This document shows, piece by piece, positions 34,671 to 42,335 of a DNA stretch of 64,000 bases. Origin of the DNA: Candidatus Aquabacterium excrementipullorum (GTDB lineage: Bacteria > Pseudomonadota > Gammaproteobacteria > Burkholderiales > Burkholderiaceae_C); the NCBI GenBank assembly GCA_019112875.1, contig DXIO01000010.1:1-64000 (forward strand), written 5' to 3'. The translations under genes and the position numbers were made by a program. The notes beneath the pieces were generated by a model. The model was given only the letters and a program-made list of their open reading frames with translations, had not been told where the DNA came from and searched no databases. How positions within the stretch are numbered: the stretch's first letter is position 1; every line of letters begins with the position of its first letter.

Positions 34671-35342
34671 TTACTGGGTCGGCACGCGGTCTCCGGGGTA
34701 CCAGTAGCGCTGGTGGCAGGCCTCGCAGGCCTGGTCGAGCTGGCTGCCGGCGCGGATCAGAGCCTCGACGTCCTGTTTGTCGATGGCGGCGAGCGATTCG
34801 CCCGCGGCCACTTGCAAGGCCAGGGCGAACGCCGCGAAGGCCTGCGGATCGGCATCGATGCGGCGCTGGATGTCGTCGGCCTTGAGCGTGGCGTCCACGT
34901 GGTGGTCTTCGAGCTGCTGGCCGGCGTGGGCCACGTTGCGGCCACGGATCGCCAGCAGGTTGCCGGCTTCGGACAGCGTGATGGCCAGGTGGCGCAACTG
35001 GCGCCATTCCTCGGGCGTGCGCGGGCGTTTGTCTTCTTCGCCCTGCGCGGTCACGGTGGTGGAGACGGAGTCCCACAGCGCGTCGGCCGTCGGGTCGACG
35101 ATGGACTGCATCAACTCCTGGATGGAGGCGAGCGGCTTGGGCCCGGCGGTGTTGGCATTGTTGCTGGCGCTGGCGGCCGAGGCGGCGGCACTGGCGGGCG
35201 CTGCGGATGACGGCGTGGAGCGCGAGCAAGCCGTCAGCGAGATGGCCATCACGGCCATGAGCGTGAGGCCTAATCCCCGCGACAGGGCGCGTGCCAGGGC
35301 GCCTGTGTGGGCGAGCGATGAACGATGAAGCGCGACACGCAT
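34671..35342 (-). CDS. Lipoprotein with a C-terminal c-type haem site (cytochrome c'-like)
   Basis: Protein of 223 residues. A lipoprotein signal peptide ends in LTAC with Cys39 as the acylated residue, followed by an Ala/Ser-rich linker. The remainder is helical and ends with Cys206-x2-Cys209-His210 and then RYWYPG, the arrangement of four-helix cytochrome c'-type proteins. Single haem, periplasmic side. The start at 35342 lies two bases from the stop codon of the upstream membrane protein gene. A longer in-frame reading to 36278 is a shadow. Confidence 0.75.
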   Translation of the reverse strand: MRVALHRSSLAHTGALARALSRGLGLTLMAVMAISLTACSRSTPSSAAPASAAASAASASNNANTAGPKPLASIQELMQSIVDPTADALWDSVSTTVTAQGEEDKRPRTPEEWRQLRHLAITLSEAGNLLAIRGRNVAHAGQQLEDHHVDATLKADDIQRRIDADPQAFAAFALALQVAAGESLAAIDKQDVEALIRAGSQLDQACEACHQRYWYPGDRVPTQ

Positions 35343-35344
35343 GA

Positions 35345-35824
35345 TCAAACGAACCCAATCGCGCGGCCCACCGCGGCCACGACCAGCCACAACAGCAGCG
35401 ACAGCCCCAGCGTGCGCCGCACCCACGCATGCGACACGGCATCCGGCTCGCGCAAGGGCCCGCGCAGCAGCCACACCTGCACCAGCAGCGCCACCGCGAA
35501 CAGCGACACCTTCAGCAGGAACACCGGCTTGCCCGCGTACAGCACCGGGCTCGCGGTGAACATCAACAGGCCACTGAGCACGGCGAGCGCCAGCCCCCAC
35601 CACAGCAGGTGGTTCACGCCGCGGTACACCGTGGGCAGCGGGTGCCCGACGAACACGCGGCCGTTCAGCCGCAGCGTGAGCAGCAGCACCGACGACAGCA
35701 GCAACACGAAGCCCAGGATGTGCGCCACCTGCAGCACCGCGCCCACCAGGTGGTCGGTCTTGCTGATGGCGTGGGCCACGGGCGTGTCCTGCAGCCAGAA
35801 CAGAAAGTCTTGCGTGGTGGCCAT
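35345..35824 (-). CDS. Small four-helix membrane protein (DUF6644-like)
   Basis: Integral membrane protein of 159 residues with four hydrophobic segments. His residues in the first helix region (DHLVGAVLQVAHILGF) and in the second (NHLLWW) could bind haem, as in cytochrome b-like folds, but this is inference. It resembles the product of the gene immediately upstream and may form a heterodimer with it. The gaps to both neighbours are two or three bases. Confidence 0.65.
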   Translation of the reverse strand: MATTQDFLFWLQDTPVAHAISKTDHLVGAVLQVAHILGFVLLLSSVLLLTLRLNGRVFVGHPLPTVYRGVNHLLWWGLALAVLSGLLMFTASPVLYAGKPVFLLKVSLFAVALLVQVWLLRGPLREPDAVSHAWVRRTLGLSLLLWLVVAAVGRAIGFV

Positions 35825-35827
35825 GGC

Positions 35828-36346
35828 TCAGTCCCAGCTCGGCAGGTAGGGGATCAGGCGACCGCAGACGATCACCGCCGTCCACAGCAGCAGCGAAGCC
35901 AGGCCCGCCCAACGCACCGCCACCGGCGGCCGCACGTGAGGCAGGCTCAGGTCCACACGCTTCAGCGACACCTTCTCCAGCCACAGCGCGTTGATGCCGG
36001 CCAAAGCGATGAACAGCAGCTTGAACGGGAAGGCCGGGCTGGCGATCAGCGTGGGCGCCTCGGCGAAGAACAGCAGCACGCCCGTTGCGAAGATCACGCC
36101 GAAGCCCAGTAGCACCGGCTTGCGCAATTGGCTCAGCACCTCGGCCAGCGGCAGATCGCGCCACAGCAGGCCCAGCAGGCGCAGGTCGATCAAAAAGAGC
36201 AGGCCCACCGACACGGCCAGGCTGATCAGGTGCACGCCTTCGATCACCGGGAAGGCCAGGGCCGATTCGCTCAGCCATTCGCCCAGCGGCGAGGCCTGCA
36301 CGCGGTCGGCAAACGCGACCACCGATTCATAGGACAACAGACTCAT
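35828..36346 (-). CDS. Small four-helix membrane protein (DUF6644-like), second copy
   Basis: Integral membrane protein of 172 residues with four hydrophobic segments; VIEGVHLISLAVSVGLLFLIDLRLLGL is the family-typical first segment with a His that could be a haem ligand. It is distantly similar to the product of 35345-35824. Part of the seven-gene envelope unit. Function unknown. Confidence 0.65.
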   Translation of the reverse strand: MSLLSYESVVAFADRVQASPLGEWLSESALAFPVIEGVHLISLAVSVGLLFLIDLRLLGLLWRDLPLAEVLSQLRKPVLLGFGVIFATGVLLFFAEAPTLIASPAFPFKLLFIALAGINALWLEKVSLKRVDLSLPHVRPPVAVRWAGLASLLLWTAVIVCGRLIPYLPSWD

Positions 36347-36355
36347 CGCGCGCGC

Positions 36356-37390
36356 TTACTTGGCCACGTTGCCGAAACCGCCGTTGTTCTCGGTGCAGAT
36401 GCGCTCCTCGCGGTCGAGCAGCGGTTCCGTGCCGTCGTGGTTGGCCAGGCTCACCTCGAAGTGCCAGCCGTTGGGCTTGTCCTTGTAGGTGTACTTGCGC
36501 GCGGGGATCGTCGCCGTCCACGGCCGGGTGTAGACGGTCGGGTCGGTGATGGTGGCCACGTAGTTGTAGCGTTCGCCCTTGGGATCGAAGATGTAGCGCT
36601 CGACGATGTGCACGTTCTCGCTGGCGAACTCGCCGGTGCGGCCGAACAGAGCCTTGCCGTTGTTGTTCGTCACGTCGACCACCAGGGTGTTGCCTTCCCA
36701 ATGCCCGCGCGAATCGGCGTTCCACAGCTTGATGTTGGCCGGCAGGTGCTTCTTGCCGTCCAGGTGGATGACGCGGGTGCCCGAGTTGAACAGGAAGACC
36801 ACGTAGTTCGGGAACTGGCGGATCTCGTAGCCATGCCAGATGAAGGACTTGGGTACGCCCCCCGGCGCACAGCGTGCCAGTGGCTCGATGTACTGCGGCT
36901 TGGTCGGGTTGTGGAAGTTGGCCAGGAACTCCTGCTGCGCGGCACGGGCCCAGGGCTGGAAGGGCACCTGGCCATCGGCCGGGTCGCTCACGCGGCTGGG
37001 CGCGCGCTCGGCGCGCGGACGCTGCGGGCGGTTACGCGTGGCCGGGTCACCGGGGATGCCGCCTTGCGGGTCCGTCCAGTTGTTGTGGTTGCCGATGGTG
37101 TTGGACCAGTGGCCCTGCACGTCGGGCTGGCCGTCGGGCAGGCGTTTGCCTGTCCATTGGCCTTCGAGGATGGGCGGGAAGGCCCGCTCGATGGGAATGC
37201 CGCCACCACCGCCGCCCGCACCGCGCACCAGGCGGGGCGCGTCGCCCGGCTTGAGTGGGGCCTCGTCCTGGGCCGTCGTGGGGGGCGTGGTCGTCGCGGC
37301 GGGGGGCGCCGTCTGCGCGGCCGCCAGCAGGTAGGCCGAAGCCAGGGCCAGCGCGGTCAGGGCGCGGAAGGAAATGTCTGCGTGTGTCAT
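36356..37390 (-). CDS. Exported protein of unknown function, paralogue of the next gene
   Basis: Protein of 344 residues with a signal peptide (ALTALALASAYLLAAAQ) and a Thr/Ala/Pro-rich linker. It has the paired landmarks QPDVQGHWSN and SRGHWEGNTLVVDV, which recur in the protein encoded at 37419-38342. This family is seen beside DUF6152 genes, but I know no function for it. The start at 37390 is taken because the signal peptide begins there. The gene ends nine bases before the membrane protein gene. Confidence 0.7.
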   Translation of the reverse strand: MTHADISFRALTALALASAYLLAAAQTAPPAATTTPPTTAQDEAPLKPGDAPRLVRGAGGGGGGIPIERAFPPILEGQWTGKRLPDGQPDVQGHWSNTIGNHNNWTDPQGGIPGDPATRNRPQRPRAERAPSRVSDPADGQVPFQPWARAAQQEFLANFHNPTKPQYIEPLARCAPGGVPKSFIWHGYEIRQFPNYVVFLFNSGTRVIHLDGKKHLPANIKLWNADSRGHWEGNTLVVDVTNNNGKALFGRTGEFASENVHIVERYIFDPKGERYNYVATITDPTVYTRPWTATIPARKYTYKDKPNGWHFEVSLANHDGTEPLLDREERICTENNGGFGNVAK

Positions 37391-37418
37391 GCCGTGTGCA
37401 CCTGCTGTGTCTGACGCA

Positions 37419-38342
37419 TCAAGGCGCGGAAGGCTTGCTGGGAGCCGACGCATTGGCCGGCGGCTTGGGCGGGTAGAACTCGTCGTACTCATGCGTGAAG
37501 CAGTAGTTCTCGATGAGCTGGAAGTCCTTCTCGCGGTGGCGGTGCAGGATCACGCTGATCGACCACGGGCGGCTGTAGACCTTCTCGTCGTCCAGCGTGG
37601 CCTTGTATTCGATGGTGTTGGCGTCGATGTAGGTCCAGCGCTCGACCACGTGCAGCGCATCGCTGTGGTAATTGCCGGAGCGGTCCAGCCAGGTGTCCTC
37701 GACGAAATGGCGCACATCGACCACCAGGGTGTCGCCTTCCCAGTGGGCGCGCGAATCGCCCAGCCACCAGTCATTCGGGTCCTTGGGGTGCTTGGTGCCG
37801 TTGGTGTAGATGGTGCGCACCGAGTGGCCGAACTGGAACAGCACCGTGAGGTCGCTGGCGCGCTGGAAGATCTGGAAGGGCTCGGGGTAGTAGATGCCGC
37901 GCGGCACGCCCAGCGTGAAGCACTTGAGGCGCGGGTCGTCCTTGGCACGGTTCTCGAAGTTCTTCTGGCGCTGGGCCAGGGCCTCGGGCAGGTAGGGGAT
38001 CTGGCCGCCGTCGACGATGCCCAGGCCGGGTGGTGCGTCCTTGCGGCCGCCGTGCGGTTCGAGCTCGTAATCCGCCGCGCTGGTGGTCTGCCAGATGCCG
38101 GAGAAATCAGGCTTGCCGTCGAGGCGGGGGATCTTGGCGGGTGTGGGCGCGATCGGGCGCGTGGTGGACGCCTTGGCAGCAGATGCAGGCTTGGCAGCGC
38201 GCTGGGCATGCGCCAGCGGCGTGGCCAGCAGCGCGGTGGCGGCCATCAAGGGCAGCAGCGCAGCCGACCAGGCACGGCTGGCCGTTCGGGTGGTGGTGAA
38301 CATCGGGGCGAGGGCTTTCGTCGGGCGACTGATCGGGCGCAT
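37419..38342 (-). CDS. Exported protein of unknown function, paralogue of the previous gene
   Basis: Protein of 307 residues with a signal peptide (SAALLPLMAATALLATPLAHA). Landmarks are KPDFSGIWQ and SRAHWEGDTLVVDV, shared with the product of 36356-37390, so the two genes are likely an old duplication. Its ATG overlaps the stop codon of the DUF6152-like gene by one base (TGATG). An internal ATG at 38303 is a possible alternative start and still leaves a signal peptide. Confidence 0.68.
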   Translation of the reverse strand: MRPISRPTKALAPMFTTTRTASRAWSAALLPLMAATALLATPLAHAQRAAKPASAAKASTTRPIAPTPAKIPRLDGKPDFSGIWQTTSAADYELEPHGGRKDAPPGLGIVDGGQIPYLPEALAQRQKNFENRAKDDPRLKCFTLGVPRGIYYPEPFQIFQRASDLTVLFQFGHSVRTIYTNGTKHPKDPNDWWLGDSRAHWEGDTLVVDVRHFVEDTWLDRSGNYHSDALHVVERWTYIDANTIEYKATLDDEKVYSRPWSISVILHRHREKDFQLIENYCFTHEYDEFYPPKPPANASAPSKPSAP

Positions 38343-38797
38343 CACTGGCCGCCGGCGGGGGCGGCGGGGCTGTCCTGCGCGCCACCGGTCTTGAAGGTGC
38401 GACCATCGGCCAGCGTCACGGTGACGGCGTAGCCGAAGGGGCCACCGTTCTTGGAGCGGTAGCCCTTGATGCGCACCTGCGTGCCGGGCGGCAGCACGGC
38501 CTTGGTCAGCCCTTGCTGCTGCAGCGAGAAGGGCGCGCCGAATTCGACGCCCCAGTTGGTGACGGCCCCGTCGGGGCCCTTCACATCGAAGTACAGCCAG
38601 CTGTGCGGGTTGACCCACTTGGCCTTGGTCACGGTGCCGGCGATGTCCAGCGGCTTGTCGGCATCGAACTCGGCCGAGAAGGCATGGTGGGCCGGCGCGC
38701 TGGCGGAAAAACTCAGCAGGGCCAGCAGCGCAGAGGCGGCCAGCGCGGTGCTGGCCAGGGCACGGATCTTGTGATGGGGACGGCGGGAATCGGACAC
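38342..38797 (-). CDS. DUF6152-like exported protein
   Basis: Small exported protein of 151 residues. The signal peptide ends around SAPAHHAF, and the mature part is a beta-rich domain with TGTV-like (AGTVTKAKWVNPHSWLYFDV) character and Gly/Pro loops, as in the DUF6152 family. A GTG start at 38797 with AAGGAG five bases before it is preferred; an ATG at 38836 is in frame but has no ribosome binding site. First gene of the seven-gene unit. Function unknown. Confidence 0.65.
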   Translation of the reverse strand: MSDSRRPHHKIRALASTALAASALLALLSFSASAPAHHAFSAEFDADKPLDIAGTVTKAKWVNPHSWLYFDVKGPDGAVTNWGVEFGAPFSLQQQGLTKAVLPPGTQVRIKGYRSKNGGPFGYAVTVTLADGRTFKTGGAQDSPAAPAGGQ

Positions 38798-38982
38798 GGC
38801 AGCTCCTTCAGGAGCCGGCCTTGTTGCAGCTTCCATACCAGTTCGCCGCGCCGTGTCATCGCCTGGGAAGGGCCTGGGGAAATGGTCTGGTGCCTGCCTG
38901 CGGGGCAGCAGGCCGCTGCCTGGATCTCAGCAGTTGAGCGGGCGGTTGTTGCATGTGCAGCAACTGCCCAGCCGATGCCTGC

Positions 38983-39855
38983 TCAGTACTTCTCAGGCAC
39001 CTCGTGCAGGCGCATCAGCCCTTCCTGCGCGACGGTGGCCACGAGCTTGCCGTCCTGCGTGAACACGCGGCCGAAGTTCATGCCGCGCGAGCCCGAGGCG
39101 TTGGGCGCGTCCATGTCGTAGAGCAGCCATTCGTCGATGCGGAACTCGCGGTGGAACCACATGGCGTGGTCGAGGCTCGCGGCCTGCACGTTGTTCTGCA
39201 TGTAGGACACGCCGTGCGGCAGCATGGCCGTGCTCATCAGCCCGAAGTCGGAGGCGAAGGCCAGGATGCACATGTGCAGCAGCGGGTCGTCCGGCAGTCG
39301 GCTCTGCGACTTCATCCACTGGTGGCGCTTGGCGTCTTTCTTCACGGGCGCGAAGGGGTTGACCGGGTCGATGGGGCGGATCTCGACCGGGCGCTCGCGC
39401 TCGAACACGGCGCGGATCTTCTCGGGGATCATCGGAGCGATCAGGGCGCGCAACTGGTGCTCGCTGGGCAGGTCATCGGGGCCCTGTACCTTGGGCATCT
39501 CGACCTGGTGGTCCAGCCCTTCCTCATGGACGGCGAACGAGGCGGACATCAGGAAGATGTTCTCGCCATGCTGGATGCCCTTGACGTTGCGCGTGCAGAA
39601 GCTCTTGCCGTCGCGGATGGTCTCGACCTGGTAGACGATGGGCGCCTTGACGTCGCCCGCGCGCAGGAAATAGCCGTGCAGCGAGTGCGGCAGTCGGCCT
39701 TCGACGGTGCGGCCGGCGGCCATCAGGGCCTGGCCCAGCACCTGGCCGCCGAACACGTTCTTGCCGAAGAAGTTGCGGCTGGTGCCCCGGAAGATGCCCT
39801 TCTCGATGGTCTCCAGGTCGAGAAGGTCCAGCACGTCCTGCATCACGTTGCTCAT
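38983..39855 (-). CDS. tesB: Acyl-CoA thioesterase II
   Basis: Double-hotdog thioesterase of 290 residues that hydrolyses acyl-CoA to free acid and CoA. Family landmarks are VFGGQVLGQAL near residue 34, LHGYFLRAGD near 60 and SLDHAMWFHREF near 230, the last containing the catalytic Asp. TesB usually has about 286 residues, so it is full length. Stands alone; the 176 bases before it, up to the Hsp20 gene, carry its promoter. Confidence 0.93.
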   Translation of the reverse strand: MSNVMQDVLDLLDLETIEKGIFRGTSRNFFGKNVFGGQVLGQALMAAGRTVEGRLPHSLHGYFLRAGDVKAPIVYQVETIRDGKSFCTRNVKGIQHGENIFLMSASFAVHEEGLDHQVEMPKVQGPDDLPSEHQLRALIAPMIPEKIRAVFERERPVEIRPIDPVNPFAPVKKDAKRHQWMKSQSRLPDDPLLHMCILAFASDFGLMSTAMLPHGVSYMQNNVQAASLDHAMWFHREFRIDEWLLYDMDAPNASGSRGMNFGRVFTQDGKLVATVAQEGLMRLHEVPEKY

Positions 39856-40031
39856 GTCGTCTCCGTCCAGGATCGCCGTGGGGCGGTGCCTGAAGTTTCA
39901 GTGTCTGATGGTTATTGATTCCTGATGAAATCTAACACGCGGACACCGGGGTGGGACGGCCATGGTACGGCGTGGCATGCCCGCACCGTCCGATGCCCCT
40001 TTCAGCGCACCGGACGGGCACCACGGCCCGC

Positions 40032-40469
40032 TCAGTGCACCTGCACCTGGATGCGGCGCGGTTGCGCGTGGGCCTGCTTGGGGATGCGCAGGTTCAGCAC
40101 GCCGTCCTTCAGGCTGGCCTCGATGCCGCTCGGGTCCAGCTCACGGCTGAGTGTGAAGGCGCGGCGGTAGCGGGGCACGCGCAGTTCCATGTGGACGGGC
40201 GCCAGGCCTTCGGGCGCTGGCGTGTCGACCGTGCCTTCGATCCACAGCGTGTCGCCGTCGACCTTGAGCTCGAGCTGATCGCGGCGCACGCCGGGCAGGT
40301 CGGCCAGCAGGGTGATGCCGGTCTGGTCTTCGAGCACGTCCACGCGCGGGACGATGGCCGGGCTTTCCTTGCTGGTTGCGGTGGCGGTGGAGGCAGCCTG
40401 CTGGCCCGCCTTGGAAGGCGAAGAGGTGGCGACGGCGTTGTTCTGGCCGGTTTGCAGTTGGGTGCTCAT
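40032..40469 (-). CDS. Small heat shock protein, Hsp20 family
   Basis: Alpha-crystallin-type chaperone of 145 residues. The alpha-crystallin domain runs from about residue 45 to 137, with the ending GVLNLRIPK (the G-x-L motif) and no clear C-terminal I-x-I. It starts 54 bases after the stop codon of the upstream Hsp20 gene, with AGGAG at the ribosome binding site. A seven-base tandem repeat lies between the two genes. Two divergent Hsp20 proteins in tandem are common and may form mixed oligomers. Confidence 0.9.
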   Translation of the reverse strand: MSTQLQTGQNNAVATSSPSKAGQQAASTATATSKESPAIVPRVDVLEDQTGITLLADLPGVRRDQLELKVDGDTLWIEGTVDTPAPEGLAPVHMELRVPRYRRAFTLSRELDPSGIEASLKDGVLNLRIPKQAHAQPRRIQVQVH

Positions 40470-40484
40470 GAGGGTCTCCTGTTC

Positions 40485-40526
40485 GGGATCAGGGATCAGG
40501 GATCAGGGATCAGGGATCAGGGATTA
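40485..40526. repeat. Seven-base tandem repeat (GGGATCA) between two hsp20 genes
   Basis: Five perfect head-to-tail copies of GGGATCA (40485-40519) are followed by the variant GGGATTA (40520-40526), whose last three bases are the stop codon of the upstream Hsp20 gene. A tract of this kind can change copy number by slippage, which would alter the spacing of the two genes on the mRNA. Confidence 0.9.
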
Positions 40527-41003
40527 CTGGACGGCGATGCGGCGGGGCAGGGCCTCTTCGCGGCGGGCCACGCTGATATGCAGCACGCCGTCGCGGTAGT
40601 TGGCCTGCACGCGTTCCGGGTCGACGTCGTCGGGCAGGCTGATGGCGCGCTTGAAGCGGCCGTGCGGGCGCTCGCGGCTGTAGACGGTGACCTTGTCGGC
40701 GCTGTCGGCCTGGCCGTGCGGCGTGTCGGGCACGGTGGGGGCGCGCTCGCCGGAGATGGTCAGCACGCCGCGGTCGAGGTTCACGTCCAGCTTGCTGGCG
40801 TCCAGGCCGGGCGCGAAGGCGTAGATCTCCACGCTCTGCGGCGTGTGGCCCACGTTGAGGGCCGGGTAGGTGCCCGGCGCCACCGCGCGGATGCCGGCGG
40901 GGGCATGGTTGTTGTTCAGGCCGAAGACGTCGTTCAGTTCGCGGCGAAGCCAGTCGAATTCACTGAAGACGTTGGCCGGAAAGCTCAGGACAGAGGTGTA
41001 CAT
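40524..41003 (-). CDS. Small heat shock protein, Hsp20 family
   Basis: Chaperone of 159 residues with an alpha-crystallin domain (about 50-150) and GVLHISVARRE near the end. The N-terminus (SVLSFPANVFSEFDWLRRELNDVFG) is the variable arm. AAGGAG precedes the ATG. First gene of the Hsp20 pair; a possible heat-shock promoter lies about 65 bases upstream. Confidence 0.9.
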   Translation of the reverse strand: MYTSVLSFPANVFSEFDWLRRELNDVFGLNNNHAPAGIRAVAPGTYPALNVGHTPQSVEIYAFAPGLDASKLDVNLDRGVLTISGERAPTVPDTPHGQADSADKVTVYSRERPHGRFKRAISLPDDVDPERVQANYRDGVLHISVARREEALPRRIAVQ

Positions 41004-41039
41004 GACAGGTCTCCTTTCGTCAGTGAAGGGTGTTGCCTG

Positions 41040-41071
41040 CCCGAGGTAGCGCCGCCGCGCGGGATTTCAAG
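41040..41071 (-). promoter_or_regulatory. Possible sigma-32 (heat shock) promoter
   Basis: On the minus strand CTTGAA (41071-41066 region) matches the -35 element of heat-shock promoters. The -10 region (about 16 bases on, TACCTCGG) is a poor match to CCCCATNT, so the assignment rests mainly on the -35 element and on the downstream chaperone genes. Confidence 0.35.
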
Positions 41072-41103
41072 AGGGGGCCGTGATCGGAAAAATCGAGGGG
41101 TGA

Positions 41104-42312
41104 TCAGCCACGGGCCGCGCCGGGTGGGGGCACCTCGAAGACCTGCCGCAGGTAGGCCAGGAAGGTCTCGTCGTCGCACAGCGTCTTGCCCGGCGAATCG
41201 GACAGCTTGGCCACCGGCTGGCCGTTGGCGTGCGTCAGCTTCATCACGATGCTCAGGGGCGTGAGGCCCATGTCGTTCGTCAGGTGGGTGCCGATACCGA
41301 AGCCCAGCTGCGTGCGGTCGGCGAAGTGGCGGTACAGCGCGAGGGCGCGCGGCACATCCAGCCCGTCGGAGAACACCAGGCGCTTGGTGCGCGCGTCAAT
41401 GCGCAGGCGGGCATAGTGCGCCAGGGCCTTCTCGCCCCACACCACCGGATCGCCCGAATCGTGGCGCAGGCCATCGAAGAGCTTGGCGAAGTACAGGTCG
41501 AAATCGGCCAGGAAGGCGTCCATGCCGACGATGTCGGTGAGCGCGGTGCCCAGATCGCCCCGGTACTCCTGCACCCAGCTTTCCAGCGCGGCCTTCTGGA
41601 AATCGCGCAAGCGCACGCCCAGGGCCTGGTAGGTCTGCAGGTACTCGTGCGCCATGGTGCCGATGGGCACGAGGTCCAGGTCGCGCGCCAGCAGCACGTT
41701 GGACGTGCCCTTGAAGTACCGCGGCACGCGTGCCTTGAGCGTCTGCACGACCTGCCGCTGCCAGGCGCCGCTGAAGCGGCGGCGCACGCCGAAGTCGAAG
41801 AACTCGAAGGGGTGCGCGCGGGCCGGCTCCTGGCCGAAGGCGTCGAGCAGGGCGATCTTGTCGTCCAGGCGCTTGCGGCCTTCGGCCAGCGCGGGCGCGG
41901 CATCGAAGCGGCGGAAGTACAGCTCGTTGACCAGGGCCAGCACGAAGATCTCGAAGGCCATCACGTGCACCTGCGGGCCACGTGCGGTAATGCGCAGGTG
42001 CGGGCCGTCGGCCGTGGCCTCGATGAAGGCGCGCTGGAAATGGAAGATGCGCAGGAAATCGACGAAATCCGATTTGATGAAGCGCAGGCCGCTCAGGTAG
42101 GCCAGTTCATCGGGCTGGAAGCTGAGCGTGCACAGGTGATCCAGCTCATGGTTCACGTCGGCCAGCAGATCGGCCAGTGGATAGACGCTTTGGTTGCGGC
42201 ACACGAAGGTGTACTCGGCCTGCGTTTGCGGATGCCGATGCAGCATGGCCTGCCACATCGTGAACTTGTAGAGGTCGGTGTCCAGCAGGCTGGTGATGAC
42301 CGGTGCGTGCAT
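41104..42312 (-). CDS. pncB: Nicotinate phosphoribosyltransferase
   Basis: NAD salvage enzyme of 402 residues that joins nicotinate to PRPP with ATP. The N-terminus [18 protein letters not shown] and the internal GTMAHEY, SDGLD and [10 protein letters not shown] blocks are diagnostic. The start at 42312 (MHAPVITS) is preferred; the longer open frame to 42810 only overlaps the upstream penicillin-binding protein gene. Length matches the family. It ends about 100 bases from the Hsp20 gene. Confidence 0.93.
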   Translation of the reverse strand: MHAPVITSLLDTDLYKFTMWQAMLHRHPQTQAEYTFVCRNQSVYPLADLLADVNHELDHLCTLSFQPDELAYLSGLRFIKSDFVDFLRIFHFQRAFIEATADGPHLRITARGPQVHVMAFEIFVLALVNELYFRRFDAAPALAEGRKRLDDKIALLDAFGQEPARAHPFEFFDFGVRRRFSGAWQRQVVQTLKARVPRYFKGTSNVLLARDLDLVPIGTMAHEYLQTYQALGVRLRDFQKAALESWVQEYRGDLGTALTDIVGMDAFLADFDLYFAKLFDGLRHDSGDPVVWGEKALAHYARLRIDARTKRLVFSDGLDVPRALALYRHFADRTQLGFGIGTHLTNDMGLTPLSIVMKLTHANGQPVAKLSDSPGKTLCDDETFLAYLRQVFEVPPPGAARG

Positions 42313-42335
42313 GACCTTGGGGCTCGTGAAGCCGC

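Noticed and set aside
39890-39901. CTGAA-N2-TTCAG inverted repeat upstream of tesB
   Set aside because: Arms of only five bases with no match to a known fatty-acid regulator site; likely chance.
40485-40526. CRISPR-like or origin iteron reading of the GGGATCA repeats
   Set aside because: The units are contiguous seven-base copies without spacers and lie between two hsp20 genes, so neither a CRISPR array nor an origin is supported.
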